Source of the DNA: CAWIXB01 sp963839955
GTDB lineage: Bacteria > Actinomycetota > Actinomycetes > JACCUZ01
DNA: 64,000 bases
Assembly: GCA_963839955.1 (NCBI GenBank)
Contig: CAWIXB010000001.1
Span: forward strand, 3,224,001-3,288,000
Direction of reading: 5' to 3'
The notes under the pieces are model-generated. The model made no database searches, was not told the origin of the DNA, and saw only the letters and a program-made list of their open reading frames with translations. Shown here piece by piece: positions 42,684 to 50,246 of this stretch. Position 1 is the stretch's first letter, and every line of letters begins with the position of its first letter. Made by a program: the position numbers and the translations under genes.

Positions 42684-44179
42684 CCGGCGCTGCCCACCAG
42701 CTGGCGGACGACCGGGTCGGTCACCTCGAGCAGCGACCCCGGCCACACACCGAGCACCACCACGAGCAGCACGACCGGGGACCACACGGCGAGCTCAGCG
42801 ACGGTCGCGTCACGCATCAGCAGGGCCTCGCGCCACCGCTGCGCGCTCGTGCCCTGCGCGACGCGCCGCACCAGCGCCACGAAGTACGTCGTGGTGATCA
42901 CGACGCCCACGCCGCCGAGCGCCATCAGCACGAGGTAGTAGCCGCGGTCGAGGTCCGGGGCGGGGTCGAAGGCGCCCAGCAGCGCCATCATCTCGCCCCA
43001 GAAGCCGGCCAGGCCGGGCAGTCCGAGACTCGCCACCGCGGCGAACGCCAGCAGCCCGCCGAGCCGCGGCATCCGTTCGTACAGGCCGCCGCCGAGGTCG
43101 GCGAGCAGTGCGGTGTGGTGGCGGTCCTTGATGGCACCGACGAGGAAGAAGAGCAGGCCGGTGATGAGGCCGTGCGCGACGTTCGCGAAGAGGGCACCGT
43201 TGATGCCGACCGGCGTGAGTGTCGAGATGCCGAGCAGCACGAAGCCCATGTGACCGACGGACGAGAAGGCGATGAGCCGCTTGAGGTCTCGCTGCACGAG
43301 ACAGGCGAGCGAGCCGTAGAGGATGCCGACGACGGCAAAGGCACCGAGCCATGGCGCGAGCACCTCGGCACCCTCGGGGGCGATCGGCAGCGCGACCCGG
43401 ACCAAGCCGTAGGTGCCCATCTTCAGCAGCACCCCGGCGAGCAGCACCGAGCCGACGGTCGGCGCAGCGGTGTGCGCGTCGGGCAGCCAGGAGTGCAGCG
43501 GCCACATCGGTGTCTTGACGGCGAAGCCAAGCGCGAGCGCGACGAACGCAAGGATCTGGATGCCGCGCGACATCCCGGCGCCGCCGCCCTCGGCCAGCGC
43601 CACCATGTCGAACGTGCCGGTCTCGGCACGCACGAGCAGGATGCCCAGCAGCATCACGGCACTGCCGAGCAGCGTGTAGAGGATGAACTTGTTGGCGGCC
43701 GCCACCCGTCCGCCCGGCACGCCGTCGTCGCCCCACTGCGCGATGACGAACCACATCGGCACGAGCACGACCTCGAAGAATACGAAGAAGAGCAACAGGT
43801 CGAGGGCCGTGAAGGTGCCGAGCATGCCGACCTCGAGGAGCAACAGGAGGCCGACCAGCGCGCGCGGCCGGCCGGCCTCGGGCAGCACCTTGAGCGAGTA
43901 GAGCAGACAGAGCAGAGTCAGCCCCGAGGTCAACAGCACCAGAGGGCTCGAGATGCCGTCGACGCCGAGGTGCAGCCGCAGCCCAAGCGCCGGCACCCAG
44001 TCGACGTCGACGGCCGCGTCGTCGGCAACAGCCCACACCGACACCGCAGCGGTCAGCGCGCCGACGACGACACCGAAGCGGACGGCGACGCGATCACCCA
44101 TCCCGGCGGGCAGGACGAGCAGGACGAGGCAGCCCGCGAGCGGCAGGGCAAGCAGCAGCGGCAGCAACCACTCGCTCAC
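42680..44179 (-). CDS. nuoM: NADH dehydrogenase-like subunit M, cluster 1
   Basis: 499 residues, the usual NuoM size. The key Glu lies in VFFEVVLVPMWFVI and the channel Lys/His in GFAVKTPMWPLHSWLPDAHT. The discontinuous helix and QRDLKRLIAFSSVGHMGF segment are intact. ATGA overlaps join it to nuoL before and nuoN after. It is an antiporter-like proton-pumping subunit and shows no loss of function residues. Confidence 0.94.
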   Translation of the reverse strand: MSEWLLPLLLALPLAGCLVLLVLPAGMGDRVAVRFGVVVGALTAAVSVWAVADDAAVDVDWVPALGLRLHLGVDGISSPLVLLTSGLTLLCLLYSLKVLPEAGRPRALVGLLLLLEVGMLGTFTALDLLLFFVFFEVVLVPMWFVIAQWGDDGVPGGRVAAANKFILYTLLGSAVMLLGILLVRAETGTFDMVALAEGGGAGMSRGIQILAFVALALGFAVKTPMWPLHSWLPDAHTAAPTVGSVLLAGVLLKMGTYGLVRVALPIAPEGAEVLAPWLGAFAVVGILYGSLACLVQRDLKRLIAFSSVGHMGFVLLGISTLTPVGINGALFANVAHGLITGLLFFLVGAIKDRHHTALLADLGGGLYERMPRLGGLLAFAAVASLGLPGLAGFWGEMMALLGAFDPAPDLDRGYYLVLMALGGVGVVITTTYFVALVRRVAQGTSAQRWREALLMRDATVAELAVWSPVVLLVVVLGVWPGSLLEVTDPVVRQLVGSAG

Positions 44180-46089
44180 GTCAGCGTCACCACCCCGACC
44201 GCGAGCACCACGACCCCGGCCAGCACTCCGGTGAGGTAGGCCTGCACGTTGCCGGCCTGGGTACGCCGGATGAGCTGACCCAGCCGCGTCGCACCCCGAC
44301 CGGTGCCCATGGCCGCACCGTCCACCACGTCATTGTCGACTGCGAGCACACCCATCGCCGCTGCTTGTACCGGCCGCACGAACGCAGCTTCGTACAGCTC
44401 GTCGACGTAGAACGCTCGCACCAGCGACGGACGCATCCGGCCGAGACGCAGGGACGGGTCGCCGGCCCGGTCCACCCGCCACAGCGCCCAGACGGCGCCC
44501 GCCCCGGCGAGCGCCGCGACGAGCGAGACGAGTGACGTGGCCAGCCCCACGTGCAGCTCCTCACCGTTCGACACGCTGCCGGCGACCGAGCGGCCCAGCC
44601 ACGTCGGCAGCCAGTCGGGTTGCAGCGCGACCAGCCCCAGACCGACCGTCGGCACGACCAGCGCCACCACCGGCCAGCGCATGGCCGGCGACGCGTCGTG
44701 CGCCGCGACCGGTCCGCGCGGGTCGTCGAAGAACGTCATCAGCCACATGCGAGTCGCGTACGCCGCCGTCACCGCGACCGTGAGCAGCCCGGTGACGAGG
44801 ACGAGCCATCCCGCCCACGCCGCGACCGGTCCGCCGTGGAGTGCGGTCTCCTCGGCCGCCCCCAGGATCGCCTCCTTGGACCAGAACCCGGACAGCGGCG
44901 GCAGGCCGACGAGCGCGGCGAGACCGAGCGTCGTCGCCACGAAGGTGATCGGCATGATGCGGCGCAGCCCACCCATGTCCGGCATGAGGTTGGTGCCGAC
45001 GGCGTGGATCACTGCGCCGGCACCGAGGAAGAGCAGCGCCTTGAAGCCCGCGTGGGTGAGCAGGTGGAAGCCGGCGGCGACCGACGAGCCGACGGCGAGG
45101 CCGGCCAGCATGTAGGCCAGCTGGCTGACCGTCGAGTAGGCGAGCACCCGTTTGATGTCGTCCTGCGCCAGTCCCGCCAGCGCCGCACCGAGCATGGTGA
45201 CCGTGGCGATCACCGCCATGATGGCGAGCGTCGTCGGCGCGAGGAGGAAGACGTCGTACAGCCGCGCGACGAGGTAGATGCCGGCCGCCACCATCGTCGC
45301 TGCGTGGATGAGCGCGCTGACCGGCGTCGGGCCGGCCATCGCGTCCGGCAGCCAGGTGTGCAGGGGGAACTGCGCCGACTTGCCGACCACGCCGCACAAC
45401 AACAGGAGTGTCGCGATCGTCGCGGTGCGCTCCGGGATCGCGAGCGCGGTTGCGGCGCCGGCCTCCGGAACCTCACCCGCCCCGGTGGCGCGCAGCACAC
45501 CCTCGATGCTGAACGTGCCGACGGCGAACGCGAGCGCGAAGATGCCGAACAGGAACCCGACATCACCCAGCCGGGTGACCACGAACGCCTTGACCGCGCC
45601 CGCCCGCGCGCCTTCCTGCTCCCAGTGGTGGCCGATCAGGAAGTAGGAGCAGACGCCCATGACCTCCCAGCCGACGAGGAGCACGATGAGGTCGTCGGCG
45701 AAGACGACGACCAGCATCGCGGCCGTGAAGAGCGAGACGAACGCGGCGTACGACGAGTAGCGCGGGTCGCCCTTGAGGTAGGCCGTCGAGTAGACCTGCA
45801 CGGCGAGCGCGACGATGCCGACAGCAGCGGACACCATCGCGGCGAGGCCGTCGAGACGCAGGTCGATGCCGATGGGCAGCGTGCCGGTCGGGATCGACCC
45901 GAGCTCGACGCGTTCGAGCGGCAGCTCGCCCAGCACATTGCGCGCCGCGAGCCCCGCCGTGGCCGCGCATGCCAGGGCCGCCCCCGCGATCGCGACGGGA
46001 GCGGCCAGGCGCGGCCAGCGACCACCACCGAGGAAACCGAGAACCGCAGCCACGACCGGCGCGAGGACGGCGAGCCCGAGCAGCGTCAC
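44176..46089 (-). CDS. nuoL: NADH dehydrogenase-like subunit L, cluster 1
   Basis: A 637-residue distal antiporter-like subunit. It has GWEVMGVCSYFLIGHHW (key Glu), GVVGKSAQFPLHTWLPDAMA with GPTPVSALIHAATMV, and QDDIKRVLAYSTVSQLAYML. A long C-terminal amphipathic region would form the lateral helix HL, ending in a last transmembrane segment (TGVLAGVVVLAVGVVTL). Overlaps both neighbours by four bases. Full-length, so the pump arm of this cluster is complete. Confidence 0.94.
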   Translation of the reverse strand: MTLLGLAVLAPVVAAVLGFLGGGRWPRLAAPVAIAGAALACAATAGLAARNVLGELPLERVELGSIPTGTLPIGIDLRLDGLAAMVSAAVGIVALAVQVYSTAYLKGDPRYSSYAAFVSLFTAAMLVVVFADDLIVLLVGWEVMGVCSYFLIGHHWEQEGARAGAVKAFVVTRLGDVGFLFGIFALAFAVGTFSIEGVLRATGAGEVPEAGAATALAIPERTATIATLLLLCGVVGKSAQFPLHTWLPDAMAGPTPVSALIHAATMVAAGIYLVARLYDVFLLAPTTLAIMAVIATVTMLGAALAGLAQDDIKRVLAYSTVSQLAYMLAGLAVGSSVAAGFHLLTHAGFKALLFLGAGAVIHAVGTNLMPDMGGLRRIMPITFVATTLGLAALVGLPPLSGFWSKEAILGAAEETALHGGPVAAWAGWLVLVTGLLTVAVTAAYATRMWLMTFFDDPRGPVAAHDASPAMRWPVVALVVPTVGLGLVALQPDWLPTWLGRSVAGSVSNGEELHVGLATSLVSLVAALAGAGAVWALWRVDRAGDPSLRLGRMRPSLVRAFYVDELYEAAFVRPVQAAAMGVLAVDNDVVDGAAMGTGRGATRLGQLIRRTQAGNVQAYLTGVLAGVVVLAVGVVTLT

Positions 46090-46406
46090 CGAGCCTCCTG
46101 CTCCTCGCGCAGCTCGACCAGCTCGTCGAGCTGCGAGCTCGCGCGGTTGCGGTAGACCAGCAGCACGATCGCGAGTCCCAGCCCGACCTCGGCGGCGGCG
46201 ATGGTGATGATGAAGAGCGTGAACACCTGGCCGGACAGCAGCGCGTCGCGCAGATGGACGTCGAACGCCACCAGGTTGAGGTTGACCGCGTTGAGCATCA
46301 GCTCGACCGACATCAGGACGAGGATCGCGTTGCGTCGCGCGAGGACGCCGTAGACGCCGATGCAGAAGAGCAGCGAGGCGAGCACGAGCGGCATCAGCAG
46401 CGGCAT
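46086..46406 (-). CDS. nuoK: NADH dehydrogenase-like subunit K, cluster 1
   Basis: 106 residues with three helices. The two buried glutamates are present in MSVELMLNAVNL and AAAEVGLGLAIVLLVYR. The C-terminus is a little longer and charged (QLDELVELREEQEAR). The ATG at 46406 overlaps the nuoJ stop (TGATG). It lies between nuoJ and nuoL in the standard order. Confidence 0.94.
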   Translation of the reverse strand: MPLLMPLVLASLLFCIGVYGVLARRNAILVLMSVELMLNAVNLNLVAFDVHLRDALLSGQVFTLFIITIAAAEVGLGLAIVLLVYRNRASSQLDELVELREEQEAR

Positions 46407-46936
46407 CAGTCGTCCCCGCCGGTGTTCGAGACGTCGCGCCTGGACAGCACGATCGCGCCCACGAGAGCCGTCAGCAGCAGCACGGACAGCACCTCGAACG
46501 GCAGCACCCAGCTGCGGAAGATGGCGTCGCCCGCGGCAGCCGTCGAGCCCTGACCGCCGGCGTCGGCCACCTCGATGCGCTCGCCGCGGAACCCGTCGAC
46601 CACGGCCGTCACCAGCAGCCCCGCCGTCGCACCGGCAACCACCGCTGCGGCGACGCGCTGCGCCGGCGGGGCGTCGAGGTCGTCGGAGTCGCCGATCGGC
46701 GCGCGGGTCAGCATCAGGCCGAAGAGCAGCAGCACGACGACGGCTCCGACGTAGATCAGCACCTGCACCCAGGCAACGAACTCCGCCGAGAGCAACAGGT
46801 AGCAGCCGGCCACCGACCCCAGTGTCACGACCAGCCAGAGCGCGGCGTGCACGAGCTGGCGGGTGGTGACGACGAGCACGGCCGACCCGAGTGCGGTCAG
46901 CCCCAGCAGCCCGAACAGGACCTCGACCAGGGTCAC
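46406..46936 (-). CDS. nuoJ: NADH dehydrogenase-like subunit J, cluster 1
   Basis: A 176-residue five-helix membrane subunit with the conserved AALWLVVTLGSVAGCYLLL and FVAWVQVLIYVGAVVVLLLF, which contains the flexible pi-bulge helix. GTG start overlapping the nuoI stop (GTGA). The last helix reads LSVLLLTALVGAIVLSRRD. Normal in length. Confidence 0.93.
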   Translation of the reverse strand: MTLVEVLFGLLGLTALGSAVLVVTTRQLVHAALWLVVTLGSVAGCYLLLSAEFVAWVQVLIYVGAVVVLLLFGLMLTRAPIGDSDDLDAPPAQRVAAAVVAGATAGLLVTAVVDGFRGERIEVADAGGQGSTAAAGDAIFRSWVLPFEVLSVLLLTALVGAIVLSRRDVSNTGGDD

Positions 46937-47550
46937 GTCGCCTCGCCCGTGCGCCCAGGTCGCTCAGGCCGGTCAGGCCGCTCAGGCCGCTCAGGCCGCT
47001 CAGGTCGAGCGGGCCGCTCGGGCCGTGCTGGCCGCTCGAGGGACTTGCGCGACGCGTCGATCTCCTTGGGCCGCTCACCGTGCAGGTCGTGCGCGGGAGG
47101 CGGTGGCACCGTCGGCATCCACTCGCCGAGGCGCTCCTTCTCGTGGGTGAGGTTGCGGATGTCGAACTCGGAGTACTCGAACTCAGGCGACCAGAACAGC
47201 GCGTCGAAGGGGCACACCTCGATGCAGATGCCGCAGTACATGCACAGCGAGAAGTCGATGGCGAAACGGTCGACCACGTTGCGCTGGCGCTCGCGGCCGC
47301 CCTCGGGCGCAGGGATCGTCTCCTTGTGCGAGTCGATGTAGATGCACCAGTCGGGGCACTCGCGGGCGCAGAGCATGCAGACGGTGCAGTTCTCCTCGAG
47401 CAGCGCGATCACGCCGCGGCTGCGCGGCGGCAGCTCAGGCACGACGTCGGGATACTGGTCGGTGACGGCCCGCCTGGTCATCGTCTTCAGGGTCACCGCG
47501 AGCCCCTTGGCGAGACCGAGGCCGGGACTCGAGCGTTTGTCGTCGCTCAT
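46933..47550 (-). CDS. nuoI: NADH dehydrogenase-like subunit I (two 4Fe-4S clusters), cluster 1
   Basis: 205 residues. Two complete ferredoxin-type motifs are present: C55-x2-C58-x2-C61-x3-C65 and C103-x2-C106-x2-C109-x3-C113, the ligands of clusters N6a and N6b that carry electrons to N2. After residue ~150 the sequence becomes a charged tail of RPERP-type repeats encoded by 9-bp tandem units, absent from the second NuoI. Sequence between the Cys motifs is quite unlike cluster 2 NuoI, so the two are old paralogues. ATG at 47550 overlaps the nuoH stop by one base. In a complex without NuoEFG this subunit would be the natural entry point for ferredoxin electrons. Confidence 0.93.
   Translation of the reverse strand: MSDDKRSSPGLGLAKGLAVTLKTMTRRAVTDQYPDVVPELPPRSRGVIALLEENCTVCMLCARECPDWCIYIDSHKETIPAPEGGRERQRNVVDRFAIDFSLCMYCGICIEVCPFDALFWSPEFEYSEFDIRNLTHEKERLGEWMPTVPPPPAHDLHGERPKEIDASRKSLERPARPERPARPERPERPERPDRPERPGRTGEAT
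46963..47034. repeat. 9-bp tandem repeat in the 3' end of nuoI (cluster 1)
   Basis: Eight 9-bp units close to CTCAGGCCG run in frame and encode the Arg/Pro/Glu repeats of the NuoI tail. The first copies are almost identical and the last ones degenerate. Confidence 0.8.
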
Positions 47551-48509
47551 CAGAAGGCCACCTTCACCACACCGGTCAGCGCGAGCTGGAGCAGGGCGAC
47601 CGGCACCAGGCCCTGCCAGGCCAGCCGTTGCAGCTGGTCCTCGCGCAGCCGCGGGAATGCCACCCGCAGCCAGATGACGACGAAGGCGAGCGCCATCGTC
47701 TTGAGGAGCGTCCAGACAAAGCCGAGCCACTCGTCGTACGGGCCGTGCCAGCCGCCGAGGAACAGCACGGACGTGAGCGCGCAGAGCACCACGATGCCGG
47801 CGTACTCGGCGAGCAGGAAGAAGGCGAACCGCAGCCCGGTGTACTCGGTGAACGCACCGAAGATGATCTCGCTGTCGGCCACCGGCATGTCGAACGGAGG
47901 GCGCTGCAGCTCGGCCAGCCCGGCGACGAAGAAGACCACTGCGCCCGGCAGCTGCCAGAGCAGCCACCACCACTGCCACTCGCCGACGATGCCCTGCAGC
48001 GAGAGCGTCCCTGCCGCCATCGCGACCGACGCGGCAGCCAGGATGAACGGCAGCTCGTACGCCGTGAGCTGCGCGGCCGTGCGCAGCCCGCCGAGCAGGG
48101 AGAACTTGTTCGCGCTCGCCCACCCCGCCATCAGCGCACCGAGCACGCCGACACCCATCACGGCGAGCACGAAGAACAGGCCCGCGTCGAGCTCCTGCGC
48201 GACCTGGCCCGGGTGCACGGGAATGGCGACCAGCACGACGAGATAGGGGATCAGCGCCACGGCCGGTGCCAGCTTGAAGATCGTGCGGTCGGCCCGCTCC
48301 GGGACGATGTCCTCCTTCTGCACGAACTTCACACCGTCGGCGATCAGCTGGGCCCAGCCGTGGAAGCCGCCGGCGTACATCGGGCCGACGCGCGACTGCA
48401 TGTGCGCCATCGCCTTGTGCTCGGTCTGACCCACGAGCAGCGGCAGCACCAGGAAGGCGCCGAGCACCAGCACAACCCGCAGCGCGACCTCGAGCACCTC
48501 GATGATCAC
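47550..48509 (-). CDS. nuoH: NADH dehydrogenase-like subunit H, cluster 1
   Basis: A 319-residue membrane subunit that connects the quinone cavity to the proton path. It has HMQSRVGPMYAGGFHGWAQL, the KEDIVPERADR loop and ELQRPPFDMPVADSEIIFG followed by FTEYTGLRFAFFLLAEY. Canonical NuoH has two Glu where this reads VADSE, so one acidic residue is Asp. GTG at 48509 overlaps the nuoC stop as GTGA. In ordinary operons nuoD, E, F and G would lie between nuoC and nuoH; here they are missing. Confidence 0.93.
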   Translation of the reverse strand: MIIEVLEVALRVVLVLGAFLVLPLLVGQTEHKAMAHMQSRVGPMYAGGFHGWAQLIADGVKFVQKEDIVPERADRTIFKLAPAVALIPYLVVLVAIPVHPGQVAQELDAGLFFVLAVMGVGVLGALMAGWASANKFSLLGGLRTAAQLTAYELPFILAAASVAMAAGTLSLQGIVGEWQWWWLLWQLPGAVVFFVAGLAELQRPPFDMPVADSEIIFGAFTEYTGLRFAFFLLAEYAGIVVLCALTSVLFLGGWHGPYDEWLGFVWTLLKTMALAFVVIWLRVAFPRLREDQLQRLAWQGLVPVALLQLALTGVVKVAF

Positions 48510-49183
48510 CGCGTCGCCTCCGGCGGCGGCTCGTCGTCGGCGACCGGGTCCGCAGCGGCGGCCACGGCGTCCGTGGGCGGGTGCGGGCCCCAGACCTCGG
48601 GGTCGGGCACCCCGGGCGGTCGCGTCTTGCGCCGGCTCGGCGAGGCGTGGCCGGCGTCGGCGTCGCTCTCCCCCGGCTCCTTCGCGCCGGGCCACGCCTT
48701 GGCCACGCGGGCGGCGAGCACGAAGTCCTTGCGCAGCGGGTGACCCTCGAAGCCGTCCGGCAGCAGGAGCGGCACGAGATGCGGGTGCCCGTCGAAGTCG
48801 ATGCCGAACATCTCGGCGGTCTCCCGCTCGTGCCAGCTCGCGCCGCGGAAGACACCGGTCGCGGTCGCGAGGCGCGGGTTCGCGCCCGGCACCCGGGTGC
48901 GCAGCAGCAGGTGCTCGTGCCGCTCCAGGCACCACAGGTGCGCGACGACGTCGAAACCGGCGGCGTCGTCGGCGTCGAGCTGGTCGACCGCCGTGAGCCA
49001 GTCGAAGAACGTGAACCCGAGCTCGTCGCGGGCCCGGGTGAGGGTGCTGACCCAGTGCCCGGCCGGAACGTCGACAGTGACTTGTCCGTGCGCGGACGAG
49101 CCGCGCGCCTCGGGTCCGAGCTGCCAGGCCAGCCCTTCGCCGGGGTCGGGTCGCGCCGGCTGGGCGGGCGGGTCAGTCGTCAT
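48506..49183 (-). CDS. nuoC: NADH dehydrogenase-like subunit C, cluster 1
   Basis: 225 residues. The 30-kDa subunit signature is present around SWHERETAEMFGIDFDGHP and LRKDF. The N-terminal part includes LGFTFFDWLTAVDQLD. The C-terminal 60 residues are Pro/Ala/Asp-rich and unlike NuoD, so this is not a NuoCD fusion. It overlaps nuoB by 11 bases and nuoH by four. NuoC normally docks to NuoD, so its retention without a linked nuoD is notable. Confidence 0.92.
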   Translation of the reverse strand: MTTDPPAQPARPDPGEGLAWQLGPEARGSSAHGQVTVDVPAGHWVSTLTRARDELGFTFFDWLTAVDQLDADDAAGFDVVAHLWCLERHEHLLLRTRVPGANPRLATATGVFRGASWHERETAEMFGIDFDGHPHLVPLLLPDGFEGHPLRKDFVLAARVAKAWPGAKEPGESDADAGHASPSRRKTRPPGVPDPEVWGPHPPTDAVAAAADPVADDEPPPEATR

Positions 49184-49730
49184 CTGGCCGGACGCGGACG
49201 GAGGTGATGGGTCCGGCGGGCGCGTGGGCGCTGTAGCGGTCGGCGAGCGACTCGGTGGCGATCTTCTCCTGCAGCTTGAGGATGCCCTGCAGGAGCGCCT
49301 CGGGCCGCGGCGGGCAGCCGGGCACGTAGACGTCGACGGGTACGACGTGGTCGACGCCCTTGGTCACGCAGTAGGAGTCCCAGTAGGGGCCGCCGGAGTT
49401 GGAGCACGCGCCGAAGGAGATGACGTACTTGGGCTCGGGCATCTGCTCGTAGAGTCGCTTGACCGCGGGCGCCATCTTGTCGGTGACCGTGCCAGACACG
49501 ACCATCAGGTCGGCCTGGCGCGGACCCGGCGCGAACGGGATGACACCGAGGCGGATGAAGTCGTGCCGCGACATCGACGACGCGATGAACTCGATGGCGC
49601 AGCAGGCGAGCCCGAAGTTGAAGACCCAGAGGCTGTAGCGCCGGCCCCAGTTGAGCACGAGGCGCATCGGCTGGGGGGCGAGGCGCTGCAGCGGCCCGAC
49701 GGTGGGGTGCGGCAGGTTGACGGCGGTCAC
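49173..49730 (-). CDS. nuoB: NADH dehydrogenase-like subunit B (N2 cluster), cluster 1
   Basis: A 185-residue subunit. All four N2 ligands are present: Cys43-Cys44 in FGLACCAIEF, Cys109 in FGACSNSGGPYW and Cys139 in YVPGCPPRPEAL. N2 is the last iron-sulfur cluster before quinone, and the quinone headgroup site is shared with NuoD. The intact ligands show selection for electron transfer. It lies 31 bases after nuoA. Confidence 0.95.
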   Translation of the reverse strand: MTAVNLPHPTVGPLQRLAPQPMRLVLNWGRRYSLWVFNFGLACCAIEFIASSMSRHDFIRLGVIPFAPGPRQADLMVVSGTVTDKMAPAVKRLYEQMPEPKYVISFGACSNSGGPYWDSYCVTKGVDHVVPVDVYVPGCPPRPEALLQGILKLQEKIATESLADRYSAHAPAGPITSVRVRPDDD

Positions 49731-49761
49731 CGGCGTACCCCGGTCTGCGGACCCGCCGTCG

Positions 49762-50133
49762 CTAGACCCACGTCAGCACTCCCTTGCGCCAGGCGTAGAG
49801 CAGGCCCACGGCCAGGAAGCCGAGGAACACGAACATCTCTACGAGGGTGGTGGCGCCGAAGCCGGGCGCCGCGAAGATCGTGGCCCAGGGGAAGAGGTAG
49901 ATCGCGTCGACGGCGAAGACGACGTAGAGATAGGTGAAGACGTAGTAGCGCACGTGACTCTGGGCCCAGCCCTCGCCGACGGGGTCGACCCCGCACTCGT
50001 AGGTGACCAGCTTGTCGCCGCCGGGCACCGCGGGCCGCAGCATGCGGTTGGCCGTGAAGGCGACGGTGAGCAGCGCCACCCCGACCAGGAACACGATGGC
50101 GACGACGGCGTAGCCCCCGTAGAAGCCGTCCAT
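49762..50133 (-). CDS. nuoA: NADH dehydrogenase-like subunit A, cluster 1
   Basis: A 123-residue three-helix subunit with the Cys loop YECGVDPVGEGWAQSHVRYY that changes position in the active/deactive transition. FVFLGFLAVGLLYAWRKG is the last helix. The ATG at 50133 has GGGAGG a few bases upstream. It is the first gene of the ten-gene operon, divergent from korA with 113 bases between the two starts. Its promoter is probably at 50164-50192. Confidence 0.94.
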   Translation of the reverse strand: MDGFYGGYAVVAIVFLVGVALLTVAFTANRMLRPAVPGGDKLVTYECGVDPVGEGWAQSHVRYYVFTYLYVVFAVDAIYLFPWATIFAAPGFGATTLVEMFVFLGFLAVGLLYAWRKGVLTWV

Positions 50134-50163
50134 CGCACCTCCCTCGCCGCTGGCCGCCACGGC

Positions 50164-50192
50164 AGCCTAGCGAGGACGGCGCGCCGTGCCGA
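50164..50192 (-). promoter_or_regulatory. Putative promoter of the first nuo operon
   Basis: On the minus strand TCGGCA (50187-50192), a 17-base spacer and TAGGCT (50164-50169) lie about 31 bases from the nuoA ATG. The spacer carries the palindrome GGCGCGCC. It is separate from the korA -10 element, although the two share a short divergent region. Confidence 0.5.
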
Positions 50193-50234
50193 GTACCCCG
50201 CGCGCGGCCTCCCACGGCTGCTGTGGGGCCGTCG

Positions 50235-50240
50235 TAGGAT
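50235..50240 (+). promoter_or_regulatory. Putative -10 element for leaderless korA
   Basis: TAGGAT ends six bases before the korA GTG at 50247, so the transcript would begin at the start codon. No Shine-Dalgarno sequence precedes the GTG, which fits. The -35 region is not recognisable. Confidence 0.45.
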
Positions 50241-50246
50241 CGATGA

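Noticed and set aside
47551..48855. Long in-frame extension upstream of nuoI (cluster 1)
   Set aside because: It is the shadow of nuoH and nuoC. The ATG at 47550 overlaps the nuoH stop and starts the real NuoI.
41199..50133. The first nuo cluster as a decaying pseudogene remnant
   Set aside because: All ten frames are full length, Fe-S ligands and channel Glu/Lys residues are present, and start/stop overlaps are preserved, which indicates continued selection.
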